A DNA stretch of 64,000 nt, taken from positions 135,671,632 to 135,735,631 of the forward strand of contig OX235270.1 of the NCBI GenBank assembly GCA_944472135.2, given 5' to 3'. This DNA comes from Trichobilharzia regenti. Taxonomy: Eukaryota; Platyhelminthes; Trematoda; Strigeidida; Schistosomatidae. The notes under the pieces are model-generated. The model did not search any database, was not told where the DNA came from, and was given only the letters and a program-made list of their open reading frames with translations. Made by a program: the position numbers and the translations under genes. Shown piece by piece: positions 1 through 15,600 of this stretch (position 1 is its first letter; every line of letters begins with the position of its first letter).

Positions 1-451
1 TCCCACTTTTTATTCACCATTTCTCAGCCCACTAGTCATCTTTACTCAGGTGTGAAAACACAGTGACTATCTGTCCCACTTCTGTGTACGTCTAAAATTC
101 TGGCTATGCATAGCGAAAAACCAGGCAACATGAAATAATCATTCTGATCACTAACGCTGTGGATGCACTTGTATCAAGCTGATGAACTTTAAGTAGAATG
201 AAAACCATACCATGCATTCCATCGCTAGTCAATATGAGGCAAAGGAAACTGGATAACCCAACATATATATATATATATACGTATATGTATATCAGTTTCG
301 ACACCGTACAGGTAATATTTCCCAAAATGTTGTTGAAAATTCCCCACCTTCATGGTTTTGTAATATCACGGGAACATTAAGAATTAACATTTCCATTCCG
401 TTAGGATTTAATAAATATCTACTTCCAGGTTATATTGACTCACTTGTACAC
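1..451. other. Start of intron 7 of the hemicentin-like gene
   Basis: No exon could be supported here. The stretch contains a short TA/GTATAT run near 262-292 and otherwise unremarkable AT-rich sequence. Confidence 0.4.
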
Positions 452-673
452 CTTGTTCTCGTCAGGATATCCTGTAATAGCTTGTTTATCTTTAAACCAT
501 TTAACCGTATAGGGGATTTCACTTGTTACAGTACATGATAATTCTGCTGTAGCTCCTCTTCTAACATCAACTTGAGCCGGACATGTGACGACAATTTGTT
601 GTGGTTGCCTAGATGATAACGCTACCTTAGAACAACGTTGGAATGGATAGCCTTGTCCATCTCTTCCAGATAC
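452..673 (-). CDS. HMCN1: Hemicentin-like exon 7: start of first Ig domain
   Basis: The 222 nt exon is phase 0 at both ends, with a TTTCACAG acceptor and an AAG/GTGTAC donor, which is a weaker donor than the others. It ends the linker and begins an Ig domain: RGATAELSCTV supplies the B-strand Cys and TVKWFKD the core Trp. The partner Cys must be in the next exon, left of the window. The donor position is the least certain of the set. Confidence 0.8.
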
Positions 674-3600
674 CTGTGAAAATTAACAAGAAGAAAACAT
701 CTTTTATTATATAAGTTGAAATCGTCTACTCTATTACTGAAGCAAAGACATGTTTTTTATTTTTTTTTTTTTGATTTACAGCTTGATTCCACACTGTATT
801 TTTGGTACAAGTATGGAATTTTCAGCATGGATATCGGTAGCCCAAATTTTGCAGGCCGACCATAGATATCAGGTGTGCGCCGGCGTGGGCTCGAACCCCG
901 GACCATGTGCATGGTCGGCGAGAGTCCTAACCACTGTGCCACCGACCACTGTTCTACGATTGTGAAATCGATGAGAATTAACTTCTTATACATTGGTAGT
1001 ATAAGTCAACTCATAGACGGTTTGTTATTTGATATAAACTATACAGTATGTCATAGCAACTGAATCATAGTTACGAGCAGTTTGCTTCTCTTTCAGATGC
1101 GTACCCCTGACAGATGTTAGTAGTCGGTAATGAGTTATGATCTACTAGATCTAGATCAACTATCTAGATCCAAGTGATATAAGAATATCAGACACTTTCA
1201 CTTGTTTGGTTACCCTTTTTAATTCAACCAGGAGTTTTAAGTCACTTTTAAGTGTTCAGGGGACTCACTTAGCTTACCTGCCTGGAATACTGACTCTACC
1301 TATAGTATCAAAAAACTTGTTTATTTTCATATGAATGCTTTTGTTTTCTAAGTAGCACAGCGTTAAAACTTCATTCTGTAATCTGGAGACAGGAAACGCT
1401 AAATTTAATTCCAAGTCATCTATAGTTCTCAATAATATGGACACATTCTAGTTAAAGCTTAGCAATAATAAGAGATTATCTTATATTCCTTGTTTTAACG
1501 TTCTGGAAGTTGTTTTTTTCCTTCACGTTCGCCAGTGGAACATAGGGCTTCAAGCTAGTGCCTCGAAATTTCTGTAGCAGTGTTTATTTTTAGAGGATGG
1601 GGTTGCTACCCTCATGCCCAACCTTTCCTCTTTACCAGCATTACTTCTGGCTTAGCGAGGTAAAGGAGTTTGTCGATCGGGAATCGAACCCCGAACCATG
1701 TGCATGGTCGGCGAGCGCCCTAATCGCTGTGCCGCTGAAGCACTGTTCTGGAAGTAGATATGAAGAAACACCTATCAGAAATTTAATATTCGTACGTTGA
1801 AAATTGCCTGGACTCACTTGGAATGCTGTTTATAAACTATCTGAGCTTGCCTTGTAACAAGAAAGTCATAGGTTCGAACCGAAGTAGGTGTGTACTCCCG
1901 ATGAATACCAAACTAGGGCATAACAGCTGTCCAGTACTCCCCGGTTTTCAGGGGTTCTCTAACTGTGATATCAATCCATAATCGAACTTGAAACAAATCA
2001 AATCCCTACAAATCGATCCTTTATTTGTTAAGTCAACACAGGTAGACATAAGACACACTATTAGTCAGTGTTTATGATGTTAGCTGTGAACTAATAATAT
2101 TCATTCTTGACTTGCGTCAAAAACCGCCTCATTTATACCTTTTTATTACTTCGATGGTTAGATAAACCAGTTTTCTTTACATTAAACTTTGCAGGTACTA
2201 GTTTTCTAAAGTAATCAGGTAAATATTTACACTTTCTTTAATTCACATTTTATCCTAGAAGAATGAATTTACCCTTCCCAATCAACCATTTATGTCTTCT
2301 AAGTACTGTGGGAACACTTTCCAAGTAATGACGTATATATTAATGTGTGCTGAATTACTGTGGATATATGGTAATGGTCTTTCACTTCATAATCAGCAGA
2401 ATGCCAAAATAAAGATTATCCCGTCATTTCGTTTAATTTATTTTGTTTTTTGATGTTCACTTTGTCTAGTTTTTACCAATGTTTTTATTTCTATGATAGA
2501 TATCAACAGTTTTATAAGCTGTAAGACAGCACAATAAATTATATATACTATGTAGCTATTTTTAACCGATTATTTTAGAATACTATGTGGCAACAAAAAC
2601 ACTGGTACTACAAAATGCAAACTAATTAAAAACATAGGCTTATCAAAGTTTGGAGATATAATTGTAATTTTAATTATACCGGAATTACACAGTGCGTCGG
2701 TGTTGTGGAAGTAGAATGCCCACCAACAACTCATATTTTCCGGAGATCGACCCCCGATGGACTCACTCGTAAACCTTGCTTAGCCGGTATTAAACCCGTA
2801 AAAATAAAACTGCTGCTCCTGAGACTTTTAAGCTTCAGTTTGAAGCCCTATGTTCCACTCAAAACGCAAAGGAACAAAAAATGTGTTACACCAATTTATT
2901 AGATTACCGACAGTTTTTCACTGGAATACTGTTTCATGAACTTTCTAGTTGCTGGTTGCCTAGAAGTACTCTGAGATTATTATTAGCTGTACTTGTTTGT
3001 GTTTAGCAGAGACCAGCAGTGTGATACAGAATGTGGATTCGCCCTCAACACTGAATTCATCAACAGGATGGATTAGAAGGTTTTAAGGTTCTTTTTTTGA
3101 GACTGAAACCCAGTCTGTATAATTTTAAATAGTGGAATACTATCAACTGGCTATTGGGGTACGAAAAAACACCATTAGGCATTAAAACATAGATGCTAAA
3201 TTCAAGATGGTGTCGAAGATTCACTTCGAGCAATTAGTATGTGAACATAACCTGATCAGTCTGAAGCTACAAGATCGACCTCATGAAACCATGAATGAAA
3301 GAAGATAAAAAACGAAACATCTTTATTATCGTCTTTCTCTTTTAGCACCATGAATTTCAAAAAACCTATTCACCCGAGTATAACAGTGGTAAAAGTCACA
3401 CGTTTTCTCACCTTTGCTTTTTCCTATGACAGTATTTCAAGAACAATCAAACATATGCAAATTGTCAACTAATCTCAAAGTAATAATATTTCAATAATCC
3501 AACATCTACCAATTAATGTGGGGTATAGCGGGTCAGGTGTGAGGACAAAATACTCGCCGATAACATTGGCTAATGCTAGCGCTGTGTCGTGAATTGGCAA

Positions 3601-6600
3601 AAGTAAGAATTTATGGGCCATTGGAAAAGGTCCCGATGGCTTAATGGTCTACGAGCTCTCCTTGCAACCGGAAGGTGCTGGATTCGGACCTTGCTGGTTA
3701 CATACTCATAAAGAGTCTCAAACTATCAGGAAATAGCTGTCCAGTACTCCTAGGTTTTCCGATGGTTCTCTAACCGATGTCAGGTCATGATGAATTCCTG
3801 TAACCAATCAAATCCCTACAAACCAATACTTGAATAGTATGGATCCGCTTGCTGATTGCCCCTAAGTCTTTATATGGAAATCGTTCACTCCTATTTTGTA
3901 GTCTCGTCATGGTCAATATCCTGATGAGGAGTTTAATCTTTCTATTCAACACGTGTGTCGTTAAGGCGAAGCTATTAACCTTTCACTAGTGTTCGTATTT
4001 TAGGTATTTGGTTGCTGCTAAAAATTGAGGCGGATTATATGAGGCTTATGTAACAGTGATACCGAAATGATGCAGACTCTTTTTTGAACTTTCCAAAAGA
4101 TTTACACCATATAAGACTCAATGAACTGTTAAAATTTATCTCAGAATTGTTCAAAATGTCGTACATGTTACTATAGCTGCCTACTGAGATCATTTTTATC
4201 ATTTATTTTGCAAATGATATGTTGATTATTCTAAAACTAAGTTACCTATGAATTTGTTTTTATTCGTCTACATTCATTATTATGGTTGACATTTTTAAAT
4301 CGAAGTTTCCTAAATGATAGTGTTATCTGAACCTAGTTAACCACGCACGTCAACCAGTAGTGCTCACTAGCTGACTCATAATAACCTCAACATCAGACAG
4401 TCATCTTGCTCCATTGAAAAATAACACATAAGCCATGTACATGGCCCAACTCTGACTAGAGAATCGAAGCATTTCAAACCACAAGGAATTCTGGTTAATG
4501 ATAATACTTGCACGACTGCTTGACATCAGTGGTTCCCGAATTCTCATACCCCATTCAGTGGTAATATATACCACAATGATTTTCTTGATTCTCATTTTTG
4601 TTATCAAGAAGATCATGTTTTGTGATGTGTCATAACTTTGGGTTTCCAAAGAAAATTGCGCTGAATTTTCATCTAAACCTGTATAACTGGAAAGCTGTAA
4701 ATTCGATAATTCTCAGAAGTTGCCTTCTGTTTGATATTAATGTGCAAGAAATCTGTTCGTGAATAAACAACAGTCATAACTAATAATAATAATGATAATA
4801 AATTTTCTTAGGTGAAACAGAATCTAGGAGAAATGTACAAGAAAATGAAGGTTGTAAAAAAAGCAATCTCTTACATGTATGTACTACTTTTAAGAAAGTT
4901 TTAATAAAAACCCAACTAGTTGAAACAAAATTATGAGAATAACAACATACTTCAAGGTAATAATGTCCAGTAATTGGGTCCATTGCTTGTTGACTAACAT
5001 ATATTTGTGTTTTTGCAGTTTGTTGTACAGGTAGTCGAACAACTGACGCACCATTTGGAGCCCTCATGTCGAAATGATCAACTTGTCCTGGTAAAAATCT
5101 TCCAGTCATATTAACCATAATGTAATTTTGAACACCTAAAGAAAATATTACAAATGAAAACTTTCTGTTGGCATAGCTGTGTGACTGGTATTTGGAAGTA
5201 GTGTACAGTTTCAATGAATAAGGCAATGTGAAATAAGCACTATTAAGTATGCTTAATAAAAAGATCTACCTAATCATTTGTGTGGAATAATATCTGTTCC
5301 ATTTTAGGGGAGGATTGTTATGTCTTGAGAAGATATCTAGCCACCGGAGACCTATCTTAAAATATTCAAGAGTAGACTAGATTTTTCGATCAATTTTGAG
5401 TATACAAACCGTATGTCAGTGTGTTAGTACAGCATCTAAAACATTTTGCTTTTTGGTTACTGGATTTCATCATGAGCTGACACTGGTTACAGAAGCATTG
5501 GAAAACCTGGGAGTACTGGTTTTGAAAGCAGTTAAAGTATTCGTTACGTGTATCGCTTTAGCCACTCGAGGATATGAAGAATGAGTCTAGGAATAGGACA
5601 CCTGGGTTATGTTAAAGTCACAAATTGAACCACTCTTAATAGAAATAATACTCTTATGACTGCAGACAATCCTTAGCAAGACTTAAAACCTAAATGTAAA
5701 GCTTCTGAGTACTTTCTTGATCTGTCTCAGGATTTATGAGTGGTGAGACTTTGTAAATGTAAACGAATCTGTTTCCTCACTCCGCTTTTATTTTTTCAGC
5801 CGACAGTATATCGTTTTTATAAAGCTTTACGATTAATTATCACATACTGTTCTTCCTAGTTCGGTATTGTTTTGTGGTTTTAAACAAACCAAAAATAAAT
5901 GTTTTTGCAGAGCAAGGTGGTACTATCATCTATTTCGTCGGTTTCTCATCAGCTGAGTAGAGCCCAAAGAAATTATTAAGCTTATGTATACAAAAATCTT
6001 GATGTCTTTTCAAATGTTACACGATATCATTTGATAGGAGACTCCAAACTTTAGCAAGCAGTGATCAATAACTACATTTAAATAGCTTATACACAGGAAG
6101 TTCAAGTTTAAATTAAAAAAGCGGCAGTTATCAGTCTTTTCTTGCCCTGGTAACTCAGTTTCTTTACTCTATCTCTTTTACCTGACTATGCTATGTCTGA
6201 CTTTAATTTCTCCTCCCATTCCCTTCATTATAGTGTAACTGTGCCTCTTCCCTTGTTTTTATGATTTCTGCTGAATTCACCACATTGGTACTCAGTTCGT
6301 TATTTACTCATTATCTTGTTCACCTATTGTCTTTGTTACGCAACCCTTCCCAATGTATCCAAATATTTGTTTGAATTTGAACTTTATGTGTGTAAGCTAC
6401 ATAGGTGTAATTTCTGAGAACTGTCATTTGTATTTGGAGTCTCCAGTTAACTGATATTAGGTAACATTTGCAAATTTGCTAAAATCATTCTGTACATAAA
6501 CTTAATAATTTCTTTAAACTGTCTGCAGCTTTTGAGAAGCCAACGAAATAAATGATGGTGGCATCTTATTCTGCCTTAAAAACTGCGTTTCTTGGCATGT

Positions 6601-9600
6601 AAACGAAAATGTTTCCTATACTATATATACTCAGTTTCTCAGTGAATAATTGTCCAATTTAACATAATAACGGAAAAAGTTATTGAACAACATATCATCA
6701 GTAAATTGCATCATATATAAACTCTCTGTAAATGCAGACCTATGAATTGATCAATGTCTATTGGTAACACAGTTGTCGTACAAAATGATGCACTGTAGTA
6801 TGATGGTAAGTGTAAGGCAAAGTAATTTAATTTCTGAAACCTAAAGAAATGAGTGGCAAATCTCTGAATTGGGAACTGGGTCATAGAAATCCTAATCCCT
6901 AATGGAATGTAAGCATCCTCAGAATTTAAGACGTGCTGTGCTAATGAGTGTTAACAAGCAGGTAGTGAACTATTACTTGCCATCATATTTAAATAAATAT
7001 ATAAATATATTAGACTTACCTGCTATTGGTTGTGTTGATGCTCCATGGTTATGCAGTCTTGGTGTTGTCGAAAATCCCTGAAGAAAGTCGACATCACTTA
7101 TACCAGAAACCCGAACAGAAATCCACCGTTCTGATTGTTTACTCTCATCTGGTTCATCCAAATCAGCCTCCTCTGGTTCTGTGCCCACTTCTAAAGTCCA
7201 CTGACCAGCCTTAGGTCGATCAATTGAACCAACAAATACAGACTTAACAGCTTTCATCAGTTGTTTGAGACCATCTTCCTTGCCGATTAGCTTACCTGAA
7301 TAAAATGAATGAAAAGGCGTCAAAATATTAAAGTTGTTGGTGAAACTGCCTAAGACAAATCCATTTTAAGTGGACTGGTGTAAACCTTATGGGATACTGA
7401 CTGAATTTGAAAAGGAATCTGGCATTTTTCGCCAAATTCGGAGCAGTAACATCCCATTTCGTCCCAGATATTAGTTTTAGTCTTAATCATTAATATAACC
7501 AAAACGTCTATATTGGAAATATGAGACATGTGCGAATTTCATTTCGGAACCTACGGGCCCATGAGCGTGTCAAAAATTTAGAAAATAAAGTCAAAACAAT
7601 TAAGCAGTCATATATTTATTAACTGTAAGCAGAATCGTGTTCCAGTAGTTGAGCTTGTGAGCAAAAGTTCCTGAGTGTGAATCCCAGTGAGTGCGAACAG
7701 TTAAGTTCTAAACTAGTACACCAAAAAAGACGTAGAGCTCAAATAACATTTTTTCTGATTTATGCATAACTCTTACGATGATTCTGTGGTTAATCATAAA
7801 GAATTTTCTTGTCATGCTATTTCAGAATAAATGAGCTGTTCTACCAGAAATGTAACTGACATAACAGGTCAGATAATTTGAGTTAAAATATGGCTTCTAT
7901 CAACCTATTCATATGCAAAAATTTGTAAGAATAAATCACTTTGAATTTCCTTAAACTAAAGCTTCAGTATCTTACAACAAATCTTATTTTAAAAAATTAT
8001 TTTTTCCATTTACCTTCAGGATTACGTATTTTTACATGAATTGCCTGATTTCTATGATGATTTGTAACATGAATAGTTAACTGGGTAAGATGAGAGTCCA
8101 CAGGGAAACTGTAGGTCTTTGCATCGGTATTGAGTGTATCTTGTTGTAGAATATGCACTTTTCTTGCTTCAACTGCTGCTTCAACCACTTGCATGAACTA
8201 TATTGGAAAGTAAGCAATTTTATTATAAAATTCCATTTACGTAATAAGGAAATCATGATATAAAAGAATGTCATAATTCAGTTTTTAGTTTTATAAAGGT
8301 CTGATTGATTCCAAGGTTGTTTTCGTCACGAAAACATAATCATTTCATGTGGCAGTATAACTGCATCATGAAGTCAGTAGGATTCCGTAACTGTTCAATT
8401 TAAATCGAGTAATTCAATGACTGTGTAGTCACTTTGAAACCTAAAGATCTAAGGTTTAGTCACTCAAGAACAGAAAGTTTACGCTACTAGAGACTCCTGA
8501 GCTCCTGAGTTCGCCGAAAAGAGTAACCCTTCGCTGAACGCCTTTTCTTTTACATGACTCCATTGGGAATTTTTAAGTTGCTCAAACATTCCAAGGACCC
8601 GGTCACGGTGGAGGAGCTGAACAGTTTCTTGAGTTACTCTATCAAGCTTGCAGTAGCGAAGACAGAAATACAGTTCTTAAGAGAATGTTTAGATCAACAT
8701 GAATATTCAAAAATGTACCGGAAGTCATTCAGACGCGATCATACTCATCCGAATACCAGAACACTCAGGCGACACACACTAAGCAGCATTGACACCATCC
8801 AATCACTTGTCTCTGAACTAGAAAGAAACGTCGACTTACGAGTTCATGCAATCTGTGATTTAGATCAAGAACTACGACAGTCATTCGAAGAATATAACCA
8901 AGAAGTCACGCAGAAACGATGTGATAAGATCAAGTCAAATCTAATTGAAAGCCTGAAGTCGATGAGTAATACCGAACGTCCACTCCCAAACAATCCATAA
9001 AAATTTGTATTTAATCTCCCAAACATTTAATTCTCAACACTTCAACTAGAAGCACTATCCCTCGGTTCAAAATTCTGCTTGAAACCATTAAGCATCCGGA
9101 AGCTTCAGTCCCAGATTCATTTTGGACACCTGATAAATCAAGCATATGATCTATTGCAAACATCTGAAGAGAATCTGCAATAGTTCAAATTGTCAGCTTT
9201 TGACAGCTGCCATAAGTTGGCAAATATCAACCAAAAAGCACTGAAAAGTGCCTGAGGAATTAATAAACAACAAAGAAATCATTCTGATACATCCTGATAA
9301 AGCTGGGGGGATCGTATTCATGAATCATGAAGACTGCAAAAGTTAAATGCTGTCCATCCTATCCGACCAGTCCAAATTCACAAAACTAACCAATAAAAAG
9401 AACGTGAAGGAGCAAATTGAACAAAAACTTACGGATATTTTCCAAAAACTAAAAACTGAATCATTCATCGACGCTGAAACCTTCGAATCGCTGAGGCCGT
9501 CTGGCTCAAATATACCCCAACTTTATGGTTTATCGAAAGTGCACAAGATAGACATATCGCTTCGACCCATTCTCGATATGAATAATTCACCCTATCATCA

Positions 9601-12600
9601 CAGTGTCCAACGGCTAGTAGACCTACTAGAACCAGTCAGAAGGCAAATTTCCTGCCAATCACTCCGAGATTCCTTCAACTGTGTCAATTCCATTGAAAAC
9701 TTCAATGTTTCTAGTTAAACTGTGCTCTCAATAGAAGTGGTATCATTGTTTACAAACGTCCCATTAAGTGAAACAATATGCTATATATGTGAAAATATTG
9801 ATTCAAAGGGGGGTGAACATTGGTTTACCCTCTGAATATTTGAAAGAGCCCCTATTTGGATGCACTCTAAACGTCAGATTCTCTTTAAATAACTAAATAT
9901 ATCGACAAAAAGATGATACAGCTATGAGTTCACCAGTTAGCCCGTTGACTAGGGACTTTTTCATGCCAAACTAGGAAACAAACATCTAATTAAAATGGTT
10001 AACAACTTTAGGTTTTACAACAGATAAGCGGACGACACCTTCATTATCTCCAACAATGGGAAGAATTTGGATAATATCTTGGACTTCTTCAATAGCTGCC
10101 ATCTAGCAATTCATTTCTCACTAGAGAAGGAATCTAACACAAATATATCTTTTCTTGATGTTCAATTGGCAAGAAGATGAAACATTAAAAAGATCCATCC
10201 ACAGAAAGCTGACATGGAACAGACAACTCACTAACTTTCACAGTTGGGTGCACCTATATACAAAACAAAACTTGATTCGTTCACTGAGTCACAGAATCCG
10301 CAGTGTTTACAGCCCAGATACTATGGAAAAAGTAGTTAAACACTCTAAAGAGAATCCTCCTCGAAAATCGCCACTCAGAACGTTTCATCACAAAATCTAT
10401 GAAACCCAAACCACCAAAAGCGCCCACACTCTCTTCTCGCAAAAAACGTCTCCACCTGGATCTACAATTCAATACAGACTTATCAGCAAGAATACTGAGA
10501 AACGCCTGTTCCGCTTACTGAAGAAAACCTTCTTCGCGGCTGAACTTCGACTTACCTTCTCTACGGAACCAATAATTCGCATAAATGCGAAGGATAAGCT
10601 TGCATTGTTGGCCTCATCAGTTTACACCTACCAATTCACCTGCTCGTTCGGAGCCGGGTATATTGGCCGAACATAGAGTTTGCTATCTAAACGTGTCATC
10701 AAACACTTGCGCTCATGGTTTTATAAAGGAGAAAAAAGACCACCCTTCAGGTGCATACTAGAACACTTGGTCGAAACTGGCCACCGAGTTTGCCCACAAA
10801 ACAACTTCAAGGTCATCTACAGAATAAGCGGGTATCTTGCAAAAAGATTATAAATCAAACTTCTTCAAACTGCAGAAGCAATGGCAATTCACATATTAAA
10901 ACTTGAACTCTGCATCCAAAAGAAGTTTGTTCAGTCATTAAATCTACCGTGGACCTTACCTATCTTAACACTAAATACGTAATTTTGTTTCGTCTTTTTT
11001 CTTGCTTGCTTGTTTCTTAATTGTATAATATTTTCTCCCCCTGCTCCTTATTATCACTACTGTTAATTTGCCTTTTATTTAATTTTAATGTTAGCTGAGC
11101 TCTACTCAACTACATCAATTAGATTACGTCACCCAACTTGCTTACTTAATCTTATTTTAGTTTCTAACCTGTCAACGAAATTTAATGTCTAAAATTTACA
11201 GTTCTAATGATATATCTTTCAAATATTGACTTTGTTGCTAAAATAATTAACTGTTTATATGCAATTGTACTTCTTGAGAATGATATCGCCTAAAACAGTA
11301 AATCTTCCTTCCTTTTCTTTGATTTTTATTACTTCTTCAGTTAATTCAAGATTCTGATGAAATTCATTTTGAAGTCAGTTACTCCTTGTTGAGTTCCTCG
11401 TACATGCAAGGGAGAACAAAGCAGTTAAGAACATTTGAATATCTTGGAGAAATGTATACCACCTCTTCGCTTAATCTCTTCATTCTAAAACCACAAGTTA
11501 AAAAGTGTAAGCTACTTTTACAGGCTTTATATCCAGTGCATTTGGCTAAGAGACCTAATCTAACAAACTGAATGAAATTTTAACTGATAACCACAACATT
11601 TATTAATCAATACCTACAAATAATGTCATTAGTGTCTTCTAATTTTTAACCTTCATAAATCCGAAGAAAGAGGTTATTTCAACCCAGGTGGTTTTAAAGG
11701 TTTATTGTAGATATAAGTGTATTTATGTGAATGCCACACTTAGAAAGAAATCGTAAAAAATATATAACAGTCATAGGAAAATATCATGTGTTTATTAACA
11801 CAGAATTTCCTGGATCAAGCGTGTAAATACAATTATGACTACTCTGACGTTCATAAAAGTTTACATTCAGTTTCACCTAATTCAACATCAGCACGAGCTA
11901 AGATTACTGCTGTTTGAACTTTAGTGAAGCTTCGAAATTTCTCTGAAATTTTTTTTGGCTATTAAAAGCTTTCATGGTATGAGTTTATCCCTTTAAAATA
12001 TCATGAAACGTTCGTTAACGCCAAAATGAAGGTTGCAGAATAACTAATTTTGAAAATTAGGTGGTGTTTGAATATGAACAAAATTTTTATTGTGACAGTA
12101 GCATAAAATACATTTAACTTTTCTTTTTTCGATAAAAATCTCTTTAATAAATCTCTTTAATCTCAATTTCACCTTTAGGCATAAATCCGACCTATACAAA
12201 CTGGTTAGCACTCACGAGGTGTGCAACATAGATGGCAGTGAAATAGAAACCAAGTCGGAAATTAAATATCTTGAGGTCATTCTATCTACTGATCTTTCCT
12301 GGTCGTCTCAGTTCTCGATGATTTCTAAGAAAATATTCCGTCTTACCTTATACATCAAGAAGTTAAGACATTATGGAATAACCCAACCCTTACTCCTACA
12401 ATTCGTTAACTCCCGCATTCTGCCTATTATCCTCTATTGTTCCCCCCTAATTTTTCCAGGGCTACTGAAGAAAAACTATGCCTTATTACGCAGGATGTTA
12501 AAGGTTGTCAGCAGGGTAAGCAACGTGCCACTTAACCAGCTTGTTAATACTCTGGTCGACAGGCACTTGGGCTCATGTGAAAAATGGGCTAAATCCATTC

Positions 12601-15600
12601 TATCTATCTAACTCACACCACCCTCTTCATTCACAACTCTCCCCTTGTATCTCATCACGCACAACCAGAAGCCTATATAGAAAACTATATGCTCGCATTA
12701 GTAAGTAGAAAAACTCAACCATACCCTACTTAGCTCGTGTTCTGTGCGATAAAGAAAGCATTAGGCGTGATACCTACAACTTATTAAATAGTCAGTAGAA
12801 CAACTGGGTCTCGTCTTTTCAACTCATATCATTTATATGTATAACGTTTTCTTTCTTTCTTTTCCTTTTCTCTCTTTTTTTCTGTTATGTGCTGCTTTGT
12901 TCCTCTCTTCCTTACAAACTCTATTTATAACATTCTTATTCGTTCTTTCACACTTTGTATATCTCGACTTTTATGTTAACGCTTACGCCAGTAAATATGG
13001 TAGTAGTAGCTACTTTTCTAACACCTTCAAACACTCTGTTTAATTCTGGATTTGCTACTGACGTGCCAATATGTTGTTGTCATAATGAACTGAAAATACT
13101 TTAATCTATGTGGAATCTTATTTATTGATAATGTACTAACTGGATGCAATACTGTAGTAAAATACTGAGAATTCCATTCTGTATCACAAGTACTGTTTTG
13201 CAATAAATCAAATTATTATTATTAAAATGCTTTCCTGAAGGAGATTAAAGTATACCGGAAATATCTCCTCAACTTATTACAGAAGCTCGATGCACTATTT
13301 GTTTCCAATTATCGTGAATATATTGAGATAATAATGGATCTTGGGCACTACGGTAAAGTATAACTGCACTATAGAGTGTATTTTTTTTTACTGTATGTGA
13401 ATTTATCAAATAAATTTACTCTGTAATAGAATCCCGACGACACTGTATTCTGACATTCACTCAGAGTCTTAAAATAATGAGTTATTTAAAACATTGTTAA
13501 AAACCTTGTTTCTCTGTTTCTTGAGTTAAGTCCTACAGCGTCTATATACACAGATTAGTGAATATAACAAAAACTTGATTCCTATGTGTGTATGATGGAT
13601 TGTTGAAGTAATCATCCAGAAGAGGTGTTTTTCAACCAAATAAATTAACATCAATTGCTCTAGTAGTCAGCCTTGTTTAAACAGTCAGTTGTAGTCGGTG
13701 ATCACATTAGAGAGCATAGTTTTCGGACTTCAAATAGCAAAAGAGACAGAAATTTTCCACGGTGTTGCGTTCTCCTAATTGGGTGAGTTTAATCATGAAG
13801 ATACTGTTGATATCCTAATTAGAATTGTTACCATTAACTTTAGAAGAATGTGAGCTTGGTGAATCTCCCCACAAGTACTTTAGTAATTCGTCCTATTCAA
13901 CTTAAGGCTAGCTGATTATTTCTGCAATTTCATTATCTTTATCTCTGCTTGTATTTCCATTGACAGCTCTGTTACATATTTCACATGAATTCAGTCTGGG
14001 AAATGTAAATTAGTGAATAAATGAACCATTCAGAATGTGGAAATCGAAATTCGACATTCAGATCAGCCATTGATCTCGTCTGTGGATCAATCAGAAGCAA
14101 ATTAAATAAATATTTTTTTATTCATATGCACTGATCTGAGTGCATTTTAATTACGCCGCTTAACTGATAATTCATGTTTTAAACAACCTCACAATAGAAG
14201 CCATTTTCAAAAACTCTACAAAAGAAGCAACTGACAAAATTCAAATCAATTCAAAATCAAATTCATTTTCAACTTACTTCATTAACTTGTCCTTTGCCAA
14301 TAATGTACAGTTGACCTGAACTCACAGTAGCAATTTGACGGTATGCTTCAAATCCTGGTTCATCAGTTGTATTACAGAATCCAGTTAGAACAAATACAAC
14401 CTTTAAAAAATATTTAAAACAGTACTCTAATAGCAAATAGGAAGAATAAGTGCAATCGGCTGCTTAGGTTAAAACACATAGTTTGATAAAATTTCAACTC
14501 TTAAAAAAGGCCTTCAGTGATAGTTGTCCTCATTGCTTCTAAGTTTATTTATTTTTGATTTTTTTTATTACAGCTTGATTCCACGCCGTATTTTTGGTAC
14601 AGGTATGGAATTTTCAGCATGTGATATCGGTAGCTCAAATTTTGTAGGCTGACCATAGCTATCAGGTGTGGGTCGGCAGGGGATCGAATCCCGGACCATG
14701 TGCAAGATCGGCGAGCGTCATAACCGCTGTGCCACCAACGCACTAAGTACTAACGGACTCATAAACAACACAGGTAATCATCAACTGTCCAGTGTACTGC
14801 TAGTCAGATTAAACGTGTACAGATATTATGTAGCCAGTTATGTCGTTTTGGTTACAGATATTTTGTATTCAACCCGACAAAATTCCTTCATAACAACCTT
14901 GACAATACAACTGCATTACTCACGGATTCTACATGATTTAAACTACCACTAAACATATAAATGATTTCTATCTATTTATTATTTTGTTTATTCAGTAGTG
15001 TGTTGCACTAGCTCATAACCTTTCCGCATAAGAATTTTTTTTAAATGTACATAGCATGTGCGATGAGTGTTTACGGACAACTGCATACAACTTTTGGCAA
15101 GGGTGTTAGCAAAATGAATGAAGTTTCTCTGGAAAGCGGCTATTGTTACTTGTAAACAGCTGAGACGTGATAAATGTTCGTGTAGGGCATAGCGTTTGTA
15201 AATAACTTTCTAATATCGATCGGAAACCGTTAGTCCTAAATAAGGTTGTTTTGTTTTCAGATTGACAAAATACAAGCCTTTGAATGTTTAAACCGTTGTC
15301 TAAACCTAACTACATTACAATTATTAAAGAAAGTTGGAAAGCAGACTTAAGGTTTCAGAGTAAGAATATTGACTTCATAAAACAGATGTGATGTTCAACA
15401 TAACGCTTAAGAGTCAGATACCTGAATAAGTCATCCATATTACTGCACACATAAACTGTACTGGAAATTTTAACACTTTAACATGAAAGTGGAGTGTAAT
15501 ACTACAAAGTGTTTTAGGAAAGTGCCATATTTACAAGAGTTTAACATAGTGACTAGTTTAACTAATCATCATGACCCATAACTTTTGGTTAGATATACTT